DNA of 40,317 nucleotides from positions 1-40,317 of the forward strand of contig BTTE01000017.1 in the NCBI GenBank assembly GCA_036244975.1. The letters are read 5' to 3'. The notes below the pieces were generated by a model, which saw nothing but the letters and a program-made list of their open reading frames with translations, did no database searches and was not told where the DNA came from. Of the stretch, positions 23,698 through 32,786 are shown one piece after another; within the stretch, counting starts at the first letter, position 1; every line of letters starts with the position of its first letter. The position numbers and the translations under genes are program-made. This DNA comes from Sulfidibacterium sp036244975 (lineage in GTDB: Bacteria > Bacteroidota > Bacteroidia > Bacteroidales > F082).

Positions 23698-23720
23698 CCT
23701 TCGGGTCTGTGACCCGAAGG
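23698..23720. repeat. Perfect 9-bp hairpin
   Basis: CCTTCGGGT (23698-23706) pairs perfectly with ACCCGAAGG (23712-23720) around a 5-nt loop. Only a weak purine-rich tail follows on either strand, so it may be a small REP unit and not a terminator. Confidence 0.55.
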
Positions 23721-23852
23721 TAAAAGGGGCAAAGGATTTTCAATCCGTTTGGGCGAAAACTTCAAAAATTTGCATTCGACATTCTTGTTATCTCCATACG
23801 AATCTCGTGTCGCCGTTCCCGTAAAGTCTATACCGGTATCCGTACTTTTTCC

Positions 23853-23860
23853 TACTTTTG
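23853..23860 (+). promoter_or_regulatory. -7 element for the aminotransferase operon
   Basis: TACTTTTG matches TAnnTTTG and ends 16 nt before the ATG at 23877, giving a short leader. Confidence 0.6.
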
Positions 23861-23876
23861 AAGAAAAAAGAGAACT

Positions 23877-25070
23877 ATGTATTTAACCGATCGAGAATTA
23901 TTTTACCGTTATCTCGCTGTTCCCGCTGAAGTGCCTGAAGCGTTGGAAATTGTTCGAGCCGAAGGGATCTATCTTTACGATGACCTGGGAAACGAATATG
24001 TTGACCTGGTCTCCGGCGTTTCGGTGAGCAACGTGGGCCATCAGCATCCGGCGGTAGTGGAAGCTGTCAAAGAGCAGGCCGAAAAATACATGCATTTGAT
24101 GGTTTACGGAAAATATATTCAGTCGCCGCAGGTGCGCCTTGCCGGCAAAATGGCCGAAAATATGCCACCGTCGCTTGATTCCGTTTATTTTGTCAACTCC
24201 GGAAGCGAAGCTATCGAAGGCGCGTTAAAGCTGGCCAAGCGCATCACCGGCCGTACGGAAATGATTGCCTTTAAAGACGCTTACCACGGCCATACCCACG
24301 GCGCTATGAGCATGCTGGGAAACGAAAAAATGAAATATGCATTTTACCCGCTGTTGCCGGATGTTCGCTTTTTGCATTTTAACGTACCGGAAGATTTGGC
24401 ACAGATTACTGAAAAAACCGCCTGCGTTCTCATCGAACCTGTTCAGGCAGAAGCAGGTATTCTCATCCCCGATAGGGCATACGTGCGTGCTTTACGCGAA
24501 CGCTGTACGGAAACCGGCGCCATGCTGATTTTCGATGAGGTGCAGATGGGTTTCGGCCGGACCGGAAAGCTCTTTGCTTTTGAGCATTTCGATATGGTTC
24601 CTGATATTTTATGTCTGGCGAAAGCCATGGGCGGCGGCATGCCCATCGGTGCTTTTGTCTCTTCCAAAAAACGGATGCAGTTGCTGACGTATCATCCCTA
24701 TCTGGGACACATCACCACTTTCGGCGGTCATCCGGTAAGCTGTGCCGCTGCTTTGGCCAGCCTCGATATCATTCTTCGCGAAAAGCTGCACGAAAAAGCA
24801 CAGGCCAAAGGCCGTTTGTTTGTAAAATGGCTCGAAGGTCATCCGCTGGTGAAGGAAATCCGGCAAATCGGTTTGATGCTTGCCGTGGAACTTGTGGATA
24901 AGGTTACCACGGACAAAGTGGTGCACGAAATGTATAAAAACCGGTTGATTGTTGACCGGTTCCTATTCAACGATACCAGTTTTCGCATTGCACCGCCGCT
25001 CACCATCACCGAAGAAGAAATCAAAATGATTGCCGGAAAGATTTTAGACAGTCTTAACCAAATTAAATAA
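23877..25070 (+). CDS. Class III (ornithine-type) PLP aminotransferase
   Basis: Product of 397 aa with a class III aminotransferase fold. Visible are LVSGVSVSNVGHQHPAVVEA near the N-terminus, the FVNSGSEAIEGALKLAKR cofactor-phosphate region, DAYHGHTHGAMSMLGN, the LIFDEVQMGFGRTGK aspartate loop, and the PLP lysine K249 in CLAKAMGGGMPIGA. The family includes acetylornithine, ornithine, 4-aminobutyrate and related transaminases; the substrate cannot be assigned. It is the first gene of a tight run with gamma-glutamyltransferase (7-nt gap), a thioesterase and Aat, and no arginine-pathway genes are adjacent. A role in amino-acid catabolism is likely. Confidence 0.9.
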   Translation: MYLTDRELFYRYLAVPAEVPEALEIVRAEGIYLYDDLGNEYVDLVSGVSVSNVGHQHPAVVEAVKEQAEKYMHLMVYGKYIQSPQVRLAGKMAENMPPSLDSVYFVNSGSEAIEGALKLAKRITGRTEMIAFKDAYHGHTHGAMSMLGNEKMKYAFYPLLPDVRFLHFNVPEDLAQITEKTACVLIEPVQAEAGILIPDRAYVRALRERCTETGAMLIFDEVQMGFGRTGKLFAFEHFDMVPDILCLAKAMGGGMPIGAFVSSKKRMQLLTYHPYLGHITTFGGHPVSCAAALASLDIILREKLHEKAQAKGRLFVKWLEGHPLVKEIRQIGLMLAVELVDKVTTDKVVHEMYKNRLIVDRFLFNDTSFRIAPPLTITEEEIKMIAGKILDSLNQIK

Positions 25071-25077
25071 TTGCTCT

Positions 25078-26772
25078 ATGAAAAATTTTTATTTAGTAAT
25101 GTTCGCCGGATTCTTTCTTTTCGGCGGAACTGTTTTTGCCCAGGACAGGGTAAGCAGTTTAAACTTTGAGACCCGTTCCGAAGTAATTGCACAACACGGA
25201 ATGGCCGCTACAAGCCAGCCACTGGCTACGCAAATTGCGCTCGACATCTTAAAAAAGGGCGGCACTGCTGTTGACGCCGCCATTGCCGCCGATGCCGCCC
25301 TCGGATTGATGGAACCTACCGGCGCCGGTATGGGTGGCGACCTGTTTGCCATTGTCTGGGATGCCAAGACACAAAAACTTTACGGTCTGAATTCCAGCGG
25401 TCCTTCGCCCAAATCATTAACGCTGAAATATTTCAAAGACCACGGCTACAAGTTTATTCCCGCTCACGGACCGTTGCCTGTGTCGGTACCGGGTTGTGTG
25501 GACGGATGGAATGAACTGCACAAACGTTTCGGGAAACTTCCCATCAGGGAAATCTTACAACCCGCCATTGATTATGCCCGCGAAGGTTATCCCGTAACAG
25601 AACTTATTGCATATTACTGGGGACTGAATGCGCGTATTTTGAAAAAATATCCCGGCTTTGCCGAAGAGTATATGCCGGGAGGGAAAGCTCCTGTCAAAGG
25701 TCAGATTTTTAAAAATCCCAACCTCGCCAATACGCTGGAGTTGTTGGCAAAAAAGGGATTCAGAGAGTTTTACGAAGGGAAACCTGCCCGGGTGATCGAT
25801 AAATACATGCACGAAAATGGCGGCTTTTTGTCGTACAGCGATATGGCTTCGTATCATGCCAAATGGGTAACACCCGAGAGCACCAACTACCGCGGCTATG
25901 ATGTGTGGGAACTGCCTCCCAACGGACAGGGAATTGCTGTTTTGCAAATGCTGAATATGTTGGAGAACTTTGATATAAAATCCATGGGGTTTGGCAGTGC
26001 AGCTTACATCCATTTGCTCACCGAGGTCAAAAAGATTGTTTATGAAGACCGGGCAAAATTTTATTCCGACCCGCTGTTCAACAAAATTCCGGTGAAACAA
26101 CTGATTTCCAAAGCATACGCCAAAAAGCGCCTGAAATTATACGATCCGCATCATGCTGCCCGCTACTATCCGGCCGGCCAGCCTGAGCAGGGAAATACCG
26201 TTTATCTGACAGTTGCTGACCAGTATGGAAATATGGTTTCGCTGATACAGAGCAATTACCGCGGTTTGGGATCGGGTATGACACCGCCGGGGCTTGGATT
26301 TATTTTGCAGGATCGCGGAGAACTTTTTTCGCTGAAACCGGGACAGTTCAACACTTATGCTCCCGGCAAACGACCTTTCCATACCATCATTCCGGCTTTT
26401 ATTACCAAAGATGGGAAACCGTGGATAAGTTTTGGCGTGATGGGTGGCGCCATGCAGCCCCAGGGTCAGGTACAAGTCATCGTTAACCTGATTGATTTCG
26501 GGATGAACCTTCAGGAAGCCGGCGATGCACCGCGTATTCGTCACGACGGTTCGTCGCAACCTACCGGAACGAAAATGAAAGATGGCGGCTGGCTCAACAT
26601 GGAGAGCGGTTTTAGCTACGATGTCATCCGGAAGCTTATGCAAATGGGACACCGCATACGTTTCTCACTCGGAGGTTATGGCGGCTACCAGGCCATCATG
26701 TGGGATGCAAAAAACAAAGTCTATTATGGTGCTTCCGAATCAAGAAAGGACGGAGAAGCAGCCGGATATTAA
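25078..26772 (+). CDS. ggt: Gamma-glutamyltransferase family protein (secreted/periplasmic)
   Basis: Product of 564 aa. The N-terminus (MKNFYLVMFAGFFLFGGTVFA) is a signal peptide. The large subunit begins with HGMAATSQPLATQIALDILK and GGTAVDAAIAADAALGLMEP, followed by TGAGMGGDLFAIVWD. The autoprocessing and nucleophile Thr is T374 in GNTVYLTVADQYGNMVS, and the small subunit carries GSGMTPPGLGFILQDRG and GVMGGAMQPQGQVQV. The enzyme cleaves gamma-glutamyl amides such as glutathione, outside the cytoplasmic membrane. The branch resembles YwrD-like bacterial enzymes and not classical GGT, so the natural substrate is uncertain. It starts 7 nt after the aminotransferase stop. Confidence 0.9.
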   Translation: MKNFYLVMFAGFFLFGGTVFAQDRVSSLNFETRSEVIAQHGMAATSQPLATQIALDILKKGGTAVDAAIAADAALGLMEPTGAGMGGDLFAIVWDAKTQKLYGLNSSGPSPKSLTLKYFKDHGYKFIPAHGPLPVSVPGCVDGWNELHKRFGKLPIREILQPAIDYAREGYPVTELIAYYWGLNARILKKYPGFAEEYMPGGKAPVKGQIFKNPNLANTLELLAKKGFREFYEGKPARVIDKYMHENGGFLSYSDMASYHAKWVTPESTNYRGYDVWELPPNGQGIAVLQMLNMLENFDIKSMGFGSAAYIHLLTEVKKIVYEDRAKFYSDPLFNKIPVKQLISKAYAKKRLKLYDPHHAARYYPAGQPEQGNTVYLTVADQYGNMVSLIQSNYRGLGSGMTPPGLGFILQDRGELFSLKPGQFNTYAPGKRPFHTIIPAFITKDGKPWISFGVMGGAMQPQGQVQVIVNLIDFGMNLQEAGDAPRIRHDGSSQPTGTKMKDGGWLNMESGFSYDVIRKLMQMGHRIRFSLGGYGGYQAIMWDAKNKVYYGASESRKDGEAAGY

Positions 26773-26818
26773 AATATGAACCAAAGAACTCCGGGGAAAG
26801 TCAATAATAAAATAAGAT

Positions 26819-27256
26819 ATGCAGGAAAAGACAACGAAAACCATCGAAAAAATAAAATTGGTCATCGGAAAAGAGAAACAGCTTTCACCATCGCCGTTTA
26901 TGAACTGGCTAAAGCCCGTAGCGATGGCTGCCGAATACGGTTCGCTGACATTTGAATATAAAATCAGGGAAGATATGACCAATCCCACGGGAAATCTCCA
27001 CGGCGGCGTTATTGCCGGAATTATTGACGACATCGTGGGGACCACCGTTTACAGCCTCGAAAAAAGCGACTATTTTGTGACGGTAAACATGTCGGTGGAC
27101 TATTTTGCACCCGCCGTGCTTGGCGATATCATTCATGCTGTCACCAGAGTGGTGAAAGAAGGGAAAACGATTATCAACGTGGAATGTGAGTTATGGCTGC
27201 CGGCCAAAAAACGGTTGCTGGCCAAAGCGAGTTCCAACCTCATGCGTATTCGTTAA
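26819..27256 (+). CDS. PaaI-type hotdog thioesterase
   Basis: Product of 145 aa with one hotdog domain. The signature NPTGNLHGGVIAGIIDDIVG contains the HGG motif and acidic residues used by PaaI/YbgC-like acyl-CoA thioesterases, followed by VTVNMSVDYFAPAVLGDII. The enzyme would hydrolyse a (phenyl)acyl-CoA in the cytoplasm; the substrate is not readable. It lies 46 nt after ggt and ends 2 nt before the aat start, suggesting coupled translation. The annotated ATG at 26819 is the first in frame. Confidence 0.88.
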   Translation: MQEKTTKTIEKIKLVIGKEKQLSPSPFMNWLKPVAMAAEYGSLTFEYKIREDMTNPTGNLHGGVIAGIIDDIVGTTVYSLEKSDYFVTVNMSVDYFAPAVLGDIIHAVTRVVKEGKTIINVECELWLPAKKRLLAKASSNLMRIR

Positions 27257-27258
27257 TA

Positions 27259-27912
27259 ATGCCTGTTTTCCAGCTTCCCCATGAGCCTGTTTTTCCCCGT
27301 CCCGAACTCGCTGAGCCGGACGGATTACTTGCCATTGGCGGTAACCTCTCGCCACGGTGGCTTATTAAGGCTTATACAGCCGGAATTTTCCCCTGGTATA
27401 GCGAAGGTAGTCCTATTTTGTGGTGGTCGCCCGACCCGCGAATGGTCCTTTTTCCAGGAGAATTCAAAAAGCATAAAAATCTGCGACGGCTGGTGCGCAG
27501 CGGTAAGTTCACGGTAACCATGGATACTGATTTTGAGGGTGTTATCAAAGCGTGTAGCAAGGCAGAGCGTAAAGGGCAGGAGGAGGGAACCTGGATTACA
27601 AAAGCAATGCAGGAAGCTTATGTCAGGTTGTTTGAGCTGGGATTTGCCCATTCGGTGGAATGCCTGCTTGATGGAAAGCTTGCAGGTGGCCTGTATGGCG
27701 TTGCACTGGGAAAAATCTTCTTTGGCGAGTCCATGTTTCATCATGTTACCGATGCTTCCAAAGTGGCGCTGTGTCACCTGGTTGATTTTCTGTTGGAAAA
27801 TGATTTTAAACTAATTGATGTGCAGCAGGATACGCCACATTTGCGCAGCCTCGGCGCACGACTGATACCGCGGGAAGAATTTCTCAAAATATTACAGGAT
27901 AATATTCTTTGA
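27259..27912 (+). CDS. aat: Leucyl/phenylalanyl-tRNA-protein transferase
   Basis: Product of 217 aa. It moves Leu or Phe from tRNA to N-terminal Arg/Lys of proteins, marking them for ClpS/ClpAP (N-degron pathway). Motifs are FPRPELAEPDGLLAIGGNLS, GIFPWYSEGSPILWWSPDPR, TWITKAMQEAYVRLFELGFA, SVECLLDGKLAGGLYGVALG and GESMFHHVTDASK, with a final FKLIDVQQDTPHLRSLGA. The ATG at 27259 lies 2 nt after the thioesterase stop. A longer frame from 27193 would add residues not found in the family and would overlap the thioesterase gene, so it is rejected. Confidence 0.96.
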   Translation: MPVFQLPHEPVFPRPELAEPDGLLAIGGNLSPRWLIKAYTAGIFPWYSEGSPILWWSPDPRMVLFPGEFKKHKNLRRLVRSGKFTVTMDTDFEGVIKACSKAERKGQEEGTWITKAMQEAYVRLFELGFAHSVECLLDGKLAGGLYGVALGKIFFGESMFHHVTDASKVALCHLVDFLLENDFKLIDVQQDTPHLRSLGARLIPREEFLKILQDNIL

Positions 27913-28577
27913 AGTTGATTGACGTTATACCAAAAACGGGATAACCTTCTACAAAAACGAATGATACAAAGGAGAAAATTGGAGTGCCGGAAAAACCTGA
28001 TTGGAAGCGTTCAGGGTTATCCCTGAAAATAAATCAGATGGGGATTGTGACGAAATGACCTACCGGTTTCGACTTTTTCTTTTTCTGTTTTTCAGGTGTT
28101 TATATCTTTCTAATTTTCCTGATTTATTTATTAACCTGTGCTCCATATCTTTCAAACTGACCATACAATTCTTCAGCTATTACCGAATATGGTCAAAAAA
28201 ATCAGAAAGTGAATAATTATAAAAAAATCAATATTAATACTGTTTCTGTGATAAACACTGATAATCAATAGTTTGTCTTCCGGATTTGGATGAGAAAAAG
28301 TTACTGAAAATTATCATAAAGCCTTTTTAAGAGCAGACTCATTACTATAAGCCTATCTTTTGATAAGGCCTGTAATGTTGTTTTTTTGATCTTTCATCAG
28401 GCAACAAATTGAAATAATGGCTTTAGCGAAAGCATCTTCCGTGTTGCTAATTTATTCATATATATTTGGTTATAAATTTTCTCACCAAAATTTGGATTCT
28501 TAGATTTTTTAGCATAGGTTTACGGGTTGAGCAGTTACAGGTATTAAAATATAATTTATTAACTTATTTTTTTTCTT
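27913..28577. other. AT-rich intergenic region of 665 bp
   Basis: No gene or RNA was recognised. It holds a TAnnTTTG element at 28461 and a strongly AT-rich leader before the VPS10-type gene. It marks the start of a stretch with lower GC than the flanking operons. Confidence 0.5.
28461..28468 (+). promoter_or_regulatory. Candidate -7 element for the VPS10-type gene
   Basis: TATATTTG is an exact TAnnTTTG match about 110 nt upstream of the ATG at 28578. No closer match was found. Confidence 0.4.
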
Positions 28578-31500
28578 ATGAAAATAAAATACTTTCTCTC
28601 TTTTGGTTTAGCTCTTTTTATTTTAGGCACAGCAAGTGCTCAGGAAGCGAACACCTATTTTAAACCGCTTAAATATCGCAATATTGGCCCCTTTCGCGGT
28701 GGTCGTTCTGTTACTGCCAGCGGTGTTATTACCGACCCCCTGACCTATTACATGGGTACCAGTGGCGGTGGACTTTGGAAAACGCAAGATGCAGGGCAAC
28801 GCTGGACAAATATATCAGATGGCTTTTTTAAGACCGGTTCTGTGGGTGCCGTTGCGGTTTCAGAATCAAACCCTAATGTGATTTATGTTGGTATGGGAGA
28901 ACACGCGGTAAGAAGCGTTATGACATCGTATGGGGATGGCGTTTATAAATCTACCGATGCAGGCAAAACATGGAAAAAAATTGGTTTGGATAAAACACGC
29001 CATATCTCCAGGATAGTTATAAATCCATATAATCCTGATATTGTATTTGTAGCTGCGCAAGGTGCATTATACGGGCCTGCCAAAGAACGCGGTGTTTATA
29101 AATCAATAGATGGCGGTAAAACCTGGAAAAAGGTTTTGTTTGTAAATGATTCAACAGGCAGCGCTGATTTATCTATGGATATGAATAATCCTGAAGTGCT
29201 TTATACGGCTATGTGGCATATCCAACGTAAGCCCTGGAAAATTATAAGTGGTGGTATTGGAAGCGACCTGTATAAATCTACCGATGGTGGCGACACCTGG
29301 TTTAAAATTTTTAAGGGGCTTCCAAAAGAAAAAGGCAAAATGGCCATTGCGGTTTCCCGCTCTAATTCCGAGAAGGTGTATGCGCTAATAGAAAGTAATA
29401 ACGACAAGGGCGGATTGTTTGTATCTGATAATTCCGGTAAAAACTGGCACAAAGTAAGTGGTGATAACAGGCTAACGCAACGGGCCTGGTATTATACCAA
29501 AGTTTTTGTTGATCCCAACAATGAAAATACGGTTTATGTATTAAGTGCGTCAGCTTTGCGATCAATTGATGGCGGAAAAACGTGGAAGGTATTGAAAGGT
29601 ACTCATGGTGATTTTCATGACCTTTGGATTAATCCTAAAAATTCAAAAAATATGGTAATAGCTAATGATGGTGGCGCTGCTATTTCGTTTAATAACGGAA
29701 AAACATGGTCAACACAAGCTAATATGCCAACGGGACAGTTTTACAGAGTTAATGCTGATAATTTATTTCCATATAACTTATATGGCGGACAGCAGGATAA
29801 TTCTTCAGTTAGAATTGCGAGTCTTTCGCTTGGCAGAAAGGCAATCACACAACAAGACTGGACGTATTCGGCTGGTGGCGAGAGCGCCTTTCTTGCATTT
29901 AATCCGGATAATCCGAGATATGTGATGGGCGGAAGTTATCTTGGTACTATAGAAGTCCTGGATATGAAATCAAAGGCAGGTACAAAAATAATGGAAGCAC
30001 CTATTCAATATATTGGCAAAGAAGCCAGAAATATGAAATATCTTTTTGACTGGAATGCTCCTATTATCCGGTCTCAACACGAACCAAACACATATTATCA
30101 TGGAGCTCAAGTAGTGTTTAGAACAAGAGATATGGGAAAAACATGGGTAAAAATTTCACCCGACTTAACACGCAACCTTAATGATAGACAAGGTAATGGT
30201 GGCGGCCCCTATACCCATGAGGCAGTGGGTGGTGAAAACTATGGTACGATAAGCTATATAAAAGAATCCCCCGGCGAAAAGGGTGAATTGTGGACGGGTA
30301 GTAATGATGGACTTGTTTATTTAACGAGAGATGATGGATTACATTGGAAAAATGTAACACCAAAAGGACTAAAGCAGTGTTTAGTTAATTCTATTGAAGT
30401 TTCGCCACATGATCCGGCAACAGCATATATTGCAACAACGAGATACAAGTTTAACGATTTTACACCGGCTATTTATAAAACCACTAACTATGGTAAAAGC
30501 TGGACTAATATAAGCTCCGGAATCCCTTATGGCGCCTTTACACGTGTTGTCAGAGAAGATCCTGTAAGAAAAAATTTACTGTATGCCGGTACGGAACTTG
30601 GTATATATATATCTTGGAATGGCGGTGCTTCCTGGCAACCTTTTCAATTAAATTTACCTGTAACGCCTATTACAGACTTAATGGTTCATGATGGTAATTT
30701 ATTAGTAGCAACTGCCGGCAGAGCTTTTTGGATATTAGATGATTTGACCGTTTTAGAACAATATCATCCTCATCATAAGGGAAAAGTTAAAATCTATAAA
30801 CCGGCGCCTGCCATTTACGGCAACTGGGGAAGTCCGCTAAATGGTAATTCTGATAAATTTAAAGGAACAAATCCATTTTCAGGTGTTAATCCTGCAAATG
30901 GTGTTGTATTTTATTATGAACTTCCAAAAATAGCCGATTCTATTGTGGTTACTTTGCAGATAAGAAATGATAAAGGAACATTAATACGCTCGTTTAGTTC
31001 AGTTAAGGATACGGCATATAAAAAACGGGCTGGCGGACCACCCCCTACGCCAACCTTGTCTAAAAAAGAAGGTTTAAACCGTTTTGTTTGGGATATGCGC
31101 TATCCTGTTATGCCTGGCATTCCAAATGTATATTTTGGAGGGAGTTTTAAAGGTCACATGGCATCTCCCGGGGCTTATAAAGCACGGTTAAAAGTTGGAA
31201 ATAATATATTAACTACCAATGTATTAATTAAAAAAAACCCACTTTACGGAATCAAAGAAAGTCAATATAAAACCTATGATACTTTTATGAGAAGTTTGGA
31301 GCAACCACTTACAGCAATGTACCATAAAATCAGTATTCTTAAGAAAGCTCAATATCAAATTAAAAAAATAATTTTGATTTTAAAGAAGAAAAAGGGACAT
31401 GAGGCTTTAATTAAATCCGGTAATGCATTAATTGCACAGCTTGTGGCCTGGGATGAAGCTATGGTACAACGTAAAATTAAGGCTTATGATGATGTAGAGG

Positions 31501-31718
31501 CTTTCCCGGGTAAGTTTACAGCACAATATAAGTTTTTAATAAATCAAACCGAAAGCAGCCTCCCCCGTGTAAATCAGTCATCAATAGATAGAAAGGCTGT
31601 TCTTGATATACGCTGGGAGAAATTAAATGCCAGAGCCGATAAACTAATCAATTCGGCTATCCCTGAATTTAATAAGCAATTGTGGCAGGCTGGTATTGGA
31701 GCGATAAAAATGGAATGA
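28578..31718 (+). CDS. Secreted VPS10/BNR-repeat (sortilin-like) beta-propeller protein
   Basis: Product of 1046 aa with an N-terminal signal peptide (KIKYFLSFGLALFILGTASA). Residues ~30-740 contain many Asp-box/BNR-type units such as STDAGKTWKKIG, SIDGGKTWKKV, STDGGDTWFKI and SDNSGKNWHKV, the pattern of ten-bladed VPS10/sortilin propellers and sialidase-like WD40/YVTN/BNR proteins. The C-terminal third has a beta-rich segment (GLNRFVWDMRYPVMPG) and a basic helical end. No glycosidase active site was recognised, so a hydrolase label would be unsupported. Its codon use is clearly AT-richer than neighbours, which may reflect transfer. The function is unknown; binding or processing of extracellular polymers is a guess. 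Confidence 0.85.
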   Translation: MKIKYFLSFGLALFILGTASAQEANTYFKPLKYRNIGPFRGGRSVTASGVITDPLTYYMGTSGGGLWKTQDAGQRWTNISDGFFKTGSVGAVAVSESNPNVIYVGMGEHAVRSVMTSYGDGVYKSTDAGKTWKKIGLDKTRHISRIVINPYNPDIVFVAAQGALYGPAKERGVYKSIDGGKTWKKVLFVNDSTGSADLSMDMNNPEVLYTAMWHIQRKPWKIISGGIGSDLYKSTDGGDTWFKIFKGLPKEKGKMAIAVSRSNSEKVYALIESNNDKGGLFVSDNSGKNWHKVSGDNRLTQRAWYYTKVFVDPNNENTVYVLSASALRSIDGGKTWKVLKGTHGDFHDLWINPKNSKNMVIANDGGAAISFNNGKTWSTQANMPTGQFYRVNADNLFPYNLYGGQQDNSSVRIASLSLGRKAITQQDWTYSAGGESAFLAFNPDNPRYVMGGSYLGTIEVLDMKSKAGTKIMEAPIQYIGKEARNMKYLFDWNAPIIRSQHEPNTYYHGAQVVFRTRDMGKTWVKISPDLTRNLNDRQGNGGGPYTHEAVGGENYGTISYIKESPGEKGELWTGSNDGLVYLTRDDGLHWKNVTPKGLKQCLVNSIEVSPHDPATAYIATTRYKFNDFTPAIYKTTNYGKSWTNISSGIPYGAFTRVVREDPVRKNLLYAGTELGIYISWNGGASWQPFQLNLPVTPITDLMVHDGNLLVATAGRAFWILDDLTVLEQYHPHHKGKVKIYKPAPAIYGNWGSPLNGNSDKFKGTNPFSGVNPANGVVFYYELPKIADSIVVTLQIRNDKGTLIRSFSSVKDTAYKKRAGGPPPTPTLSKKEGLNRFVWDMRYPVMPGIPNVYFGGSFKGHMASPGAYKARLKVGNNILTTNVLIKKNPLYGIKESQYKTYDTFMRSLEQPLTAMYHKISILKKAQYQIKKIILILKKKKGHEALIKSGNALIAQLVAWDEAMVQRKIKAYDDVEAFPGKFTAQYKFLINQTESSLPRVNQSSIDRKAVLDIRWEKLNARADKLINSAIPEFNKQLWQAGIGAIKME

Positions 31719-31936
31719 GATTCTTACAAAAATATTTTATGAATATTATTAATTCACTCATCTTGCGCGAAAAACTAACCCATAAAGCCGGGGATAAAGT
31801 CTATGTTGACTACAATCAGGCTCCATGATGATGTTTAAATCACTTTGTTACACTTCTTCACTGTTTGTTTCCTCATCCTTTCACCCTCCCACCAATATTA
31901 TTTCTCTTTTTTTATGAATGTGGCGTATTTGGACAT

Positions 31937-31944
31937 TATCTTTG
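31937..31944 (+). promoter_or_regulatory. -7 element for the DUF4294 gene
   Basis: TATCTTTG matches TAnnTTTG and ends 7 nt before the ATG at 31952, so the leader is very short. A far-upstream frame start (31865) is excluded. Confidence 0.55.
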
Positions 31945-31951
31945 CATTTTT

Positions 31952-32548
31952 ATGAGAAAGATGAAAAAGATTTTAGCTGTTGTAACGGTATTTTTTTTGC
32001 TTTCCGTCTCGGTAAAAGCGGAAGAGTGGAATATTTTATCCGATACGATAGTCCGGCAGGCGAATGCAGACACCATCCCTTCCGTTAACCTGCAGGAAAT
32101 TGAAATTATTTCACGCAAAAACAGCGTTCCTTTCTGGACGCGCTGGCGGCTGAACCGGCTTATTCGGAATGTAAAAAAAGTCTACCCCTATGCCAAAACT
32201 GCGGGTGCGTTGTTGCGTATTTACGATGTCAGGCTGGAACAGGCAAAAAATGATGCTGCCCGGAAAAGAATCATGAAACAGGCGGAAGAAGAGATAAAAG
32301 AACGCTATGGCGCCTCTTTGAGAAAGCTTACCTTTACGCAGGGTATTATTTTAATCAAACTTGTCGACCGCGAAACGGGAAGTACTTCTTATGGGTTGTT
32401 GCAACAGTTGCGGGGGAAATTTACAGCCTTTTTTTATCAGGCTTTTGCCCGTTTATGGGGATATAATCTGAAAACCCGTTATGAACCGTATGGTAAAGAC
32501 CGTGAAATTGAAGCCATCGTGCGACTGATTGACGCGGGGAAATTGTAG
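31952..32548 (+). CDS. DUF4294 family secreted or envelope protein
   Basis: Product of 198 aa from the ATG at 31952 (MRKMKKIL...); an ATG at 31961 is equally possible. Residues ~1-23 are a signal peptide (MKKILAVVTVFFLLSVSVKA). The body shows the DUF4294 pattern: RWRLNRLIRNVKKVYPYAKT, RYGASLRKLTFTQGIILIKL, and VDRETGSTSYGLLQQLRGKF. This domain is nearly confined to Bacteroidota and has no known function. The promoter is close to the start. Confidence 0.85.
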   Translation: MRKMKKILAVVTVFFLLSVSVKAEEWNILSDTIVRQANADTIPSVNLQEIEIISRKNSVPFWTRWRLNRLIRNVKKVYPYAKTAGALLRIYDVRLEQAKNDAARKRIMKQAEEEIKERYGASLRKLTFTQGIILIKLVDRETGSTSYGLLQQLRGKFTAFFYQAFARLWGYNLKTRYEPYGKDREIEAIVRLIDAGKL

Positions 32549-32619
32549 TGCTATTATTGTAGTAGCCGAATAAATACAATTAAAGATGTGCGATGGGCAC
32601 TTATGAAAAAACAACAAAT

Positions 32620-32786
32620 CAGAATCCCAAATCTAAAATCCAAATTATTTCTCCGGTTCAACGGATTCTCACGCCATACTTCCGCACCGGCTTACCCGAA
32701 GATGGCTCAGAGATACTGTGTTAAAATCCAATAATTCTAAAATCTCACATCCTACATCTCACATCCAAACATCCAAACATCCATTC
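32620..32786. repeat. Degenerate simple repeats (ATCCAAACATCC / AATCTAAAATCC)
   Basis: Imperfect runs of AATCCCAAATCTAAAATCC and CACATCCAAACATCCAAACA fill the gap between two convergent genes. It is non-coding low-complexity DNA like that at 6631. Confidence 0.55.

Noticed and set aside
23640..23720. Possible CRISPR-like array (CGCAAA units and hairpin)
   Set aside because: Units are irregular and have no spacers of constant length; they look like a common degenerate spacer repeat.
27193..27258. 22-residue extension of Aat overlapping the thioesterase gene
   Set aside because: The extra residues do not match the family and the ATG at 27259 directly follows the thioesterase stop.
28578..31718. 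Calling the 1046-aa protein a sialidase or glycosyl hydrolase
   Set aside because: BNR/Asp-box repeats are present, but no catalytic Arg triad or Tyr/Glu pair could be recognised, so only a propeller/VPS10 call is made.
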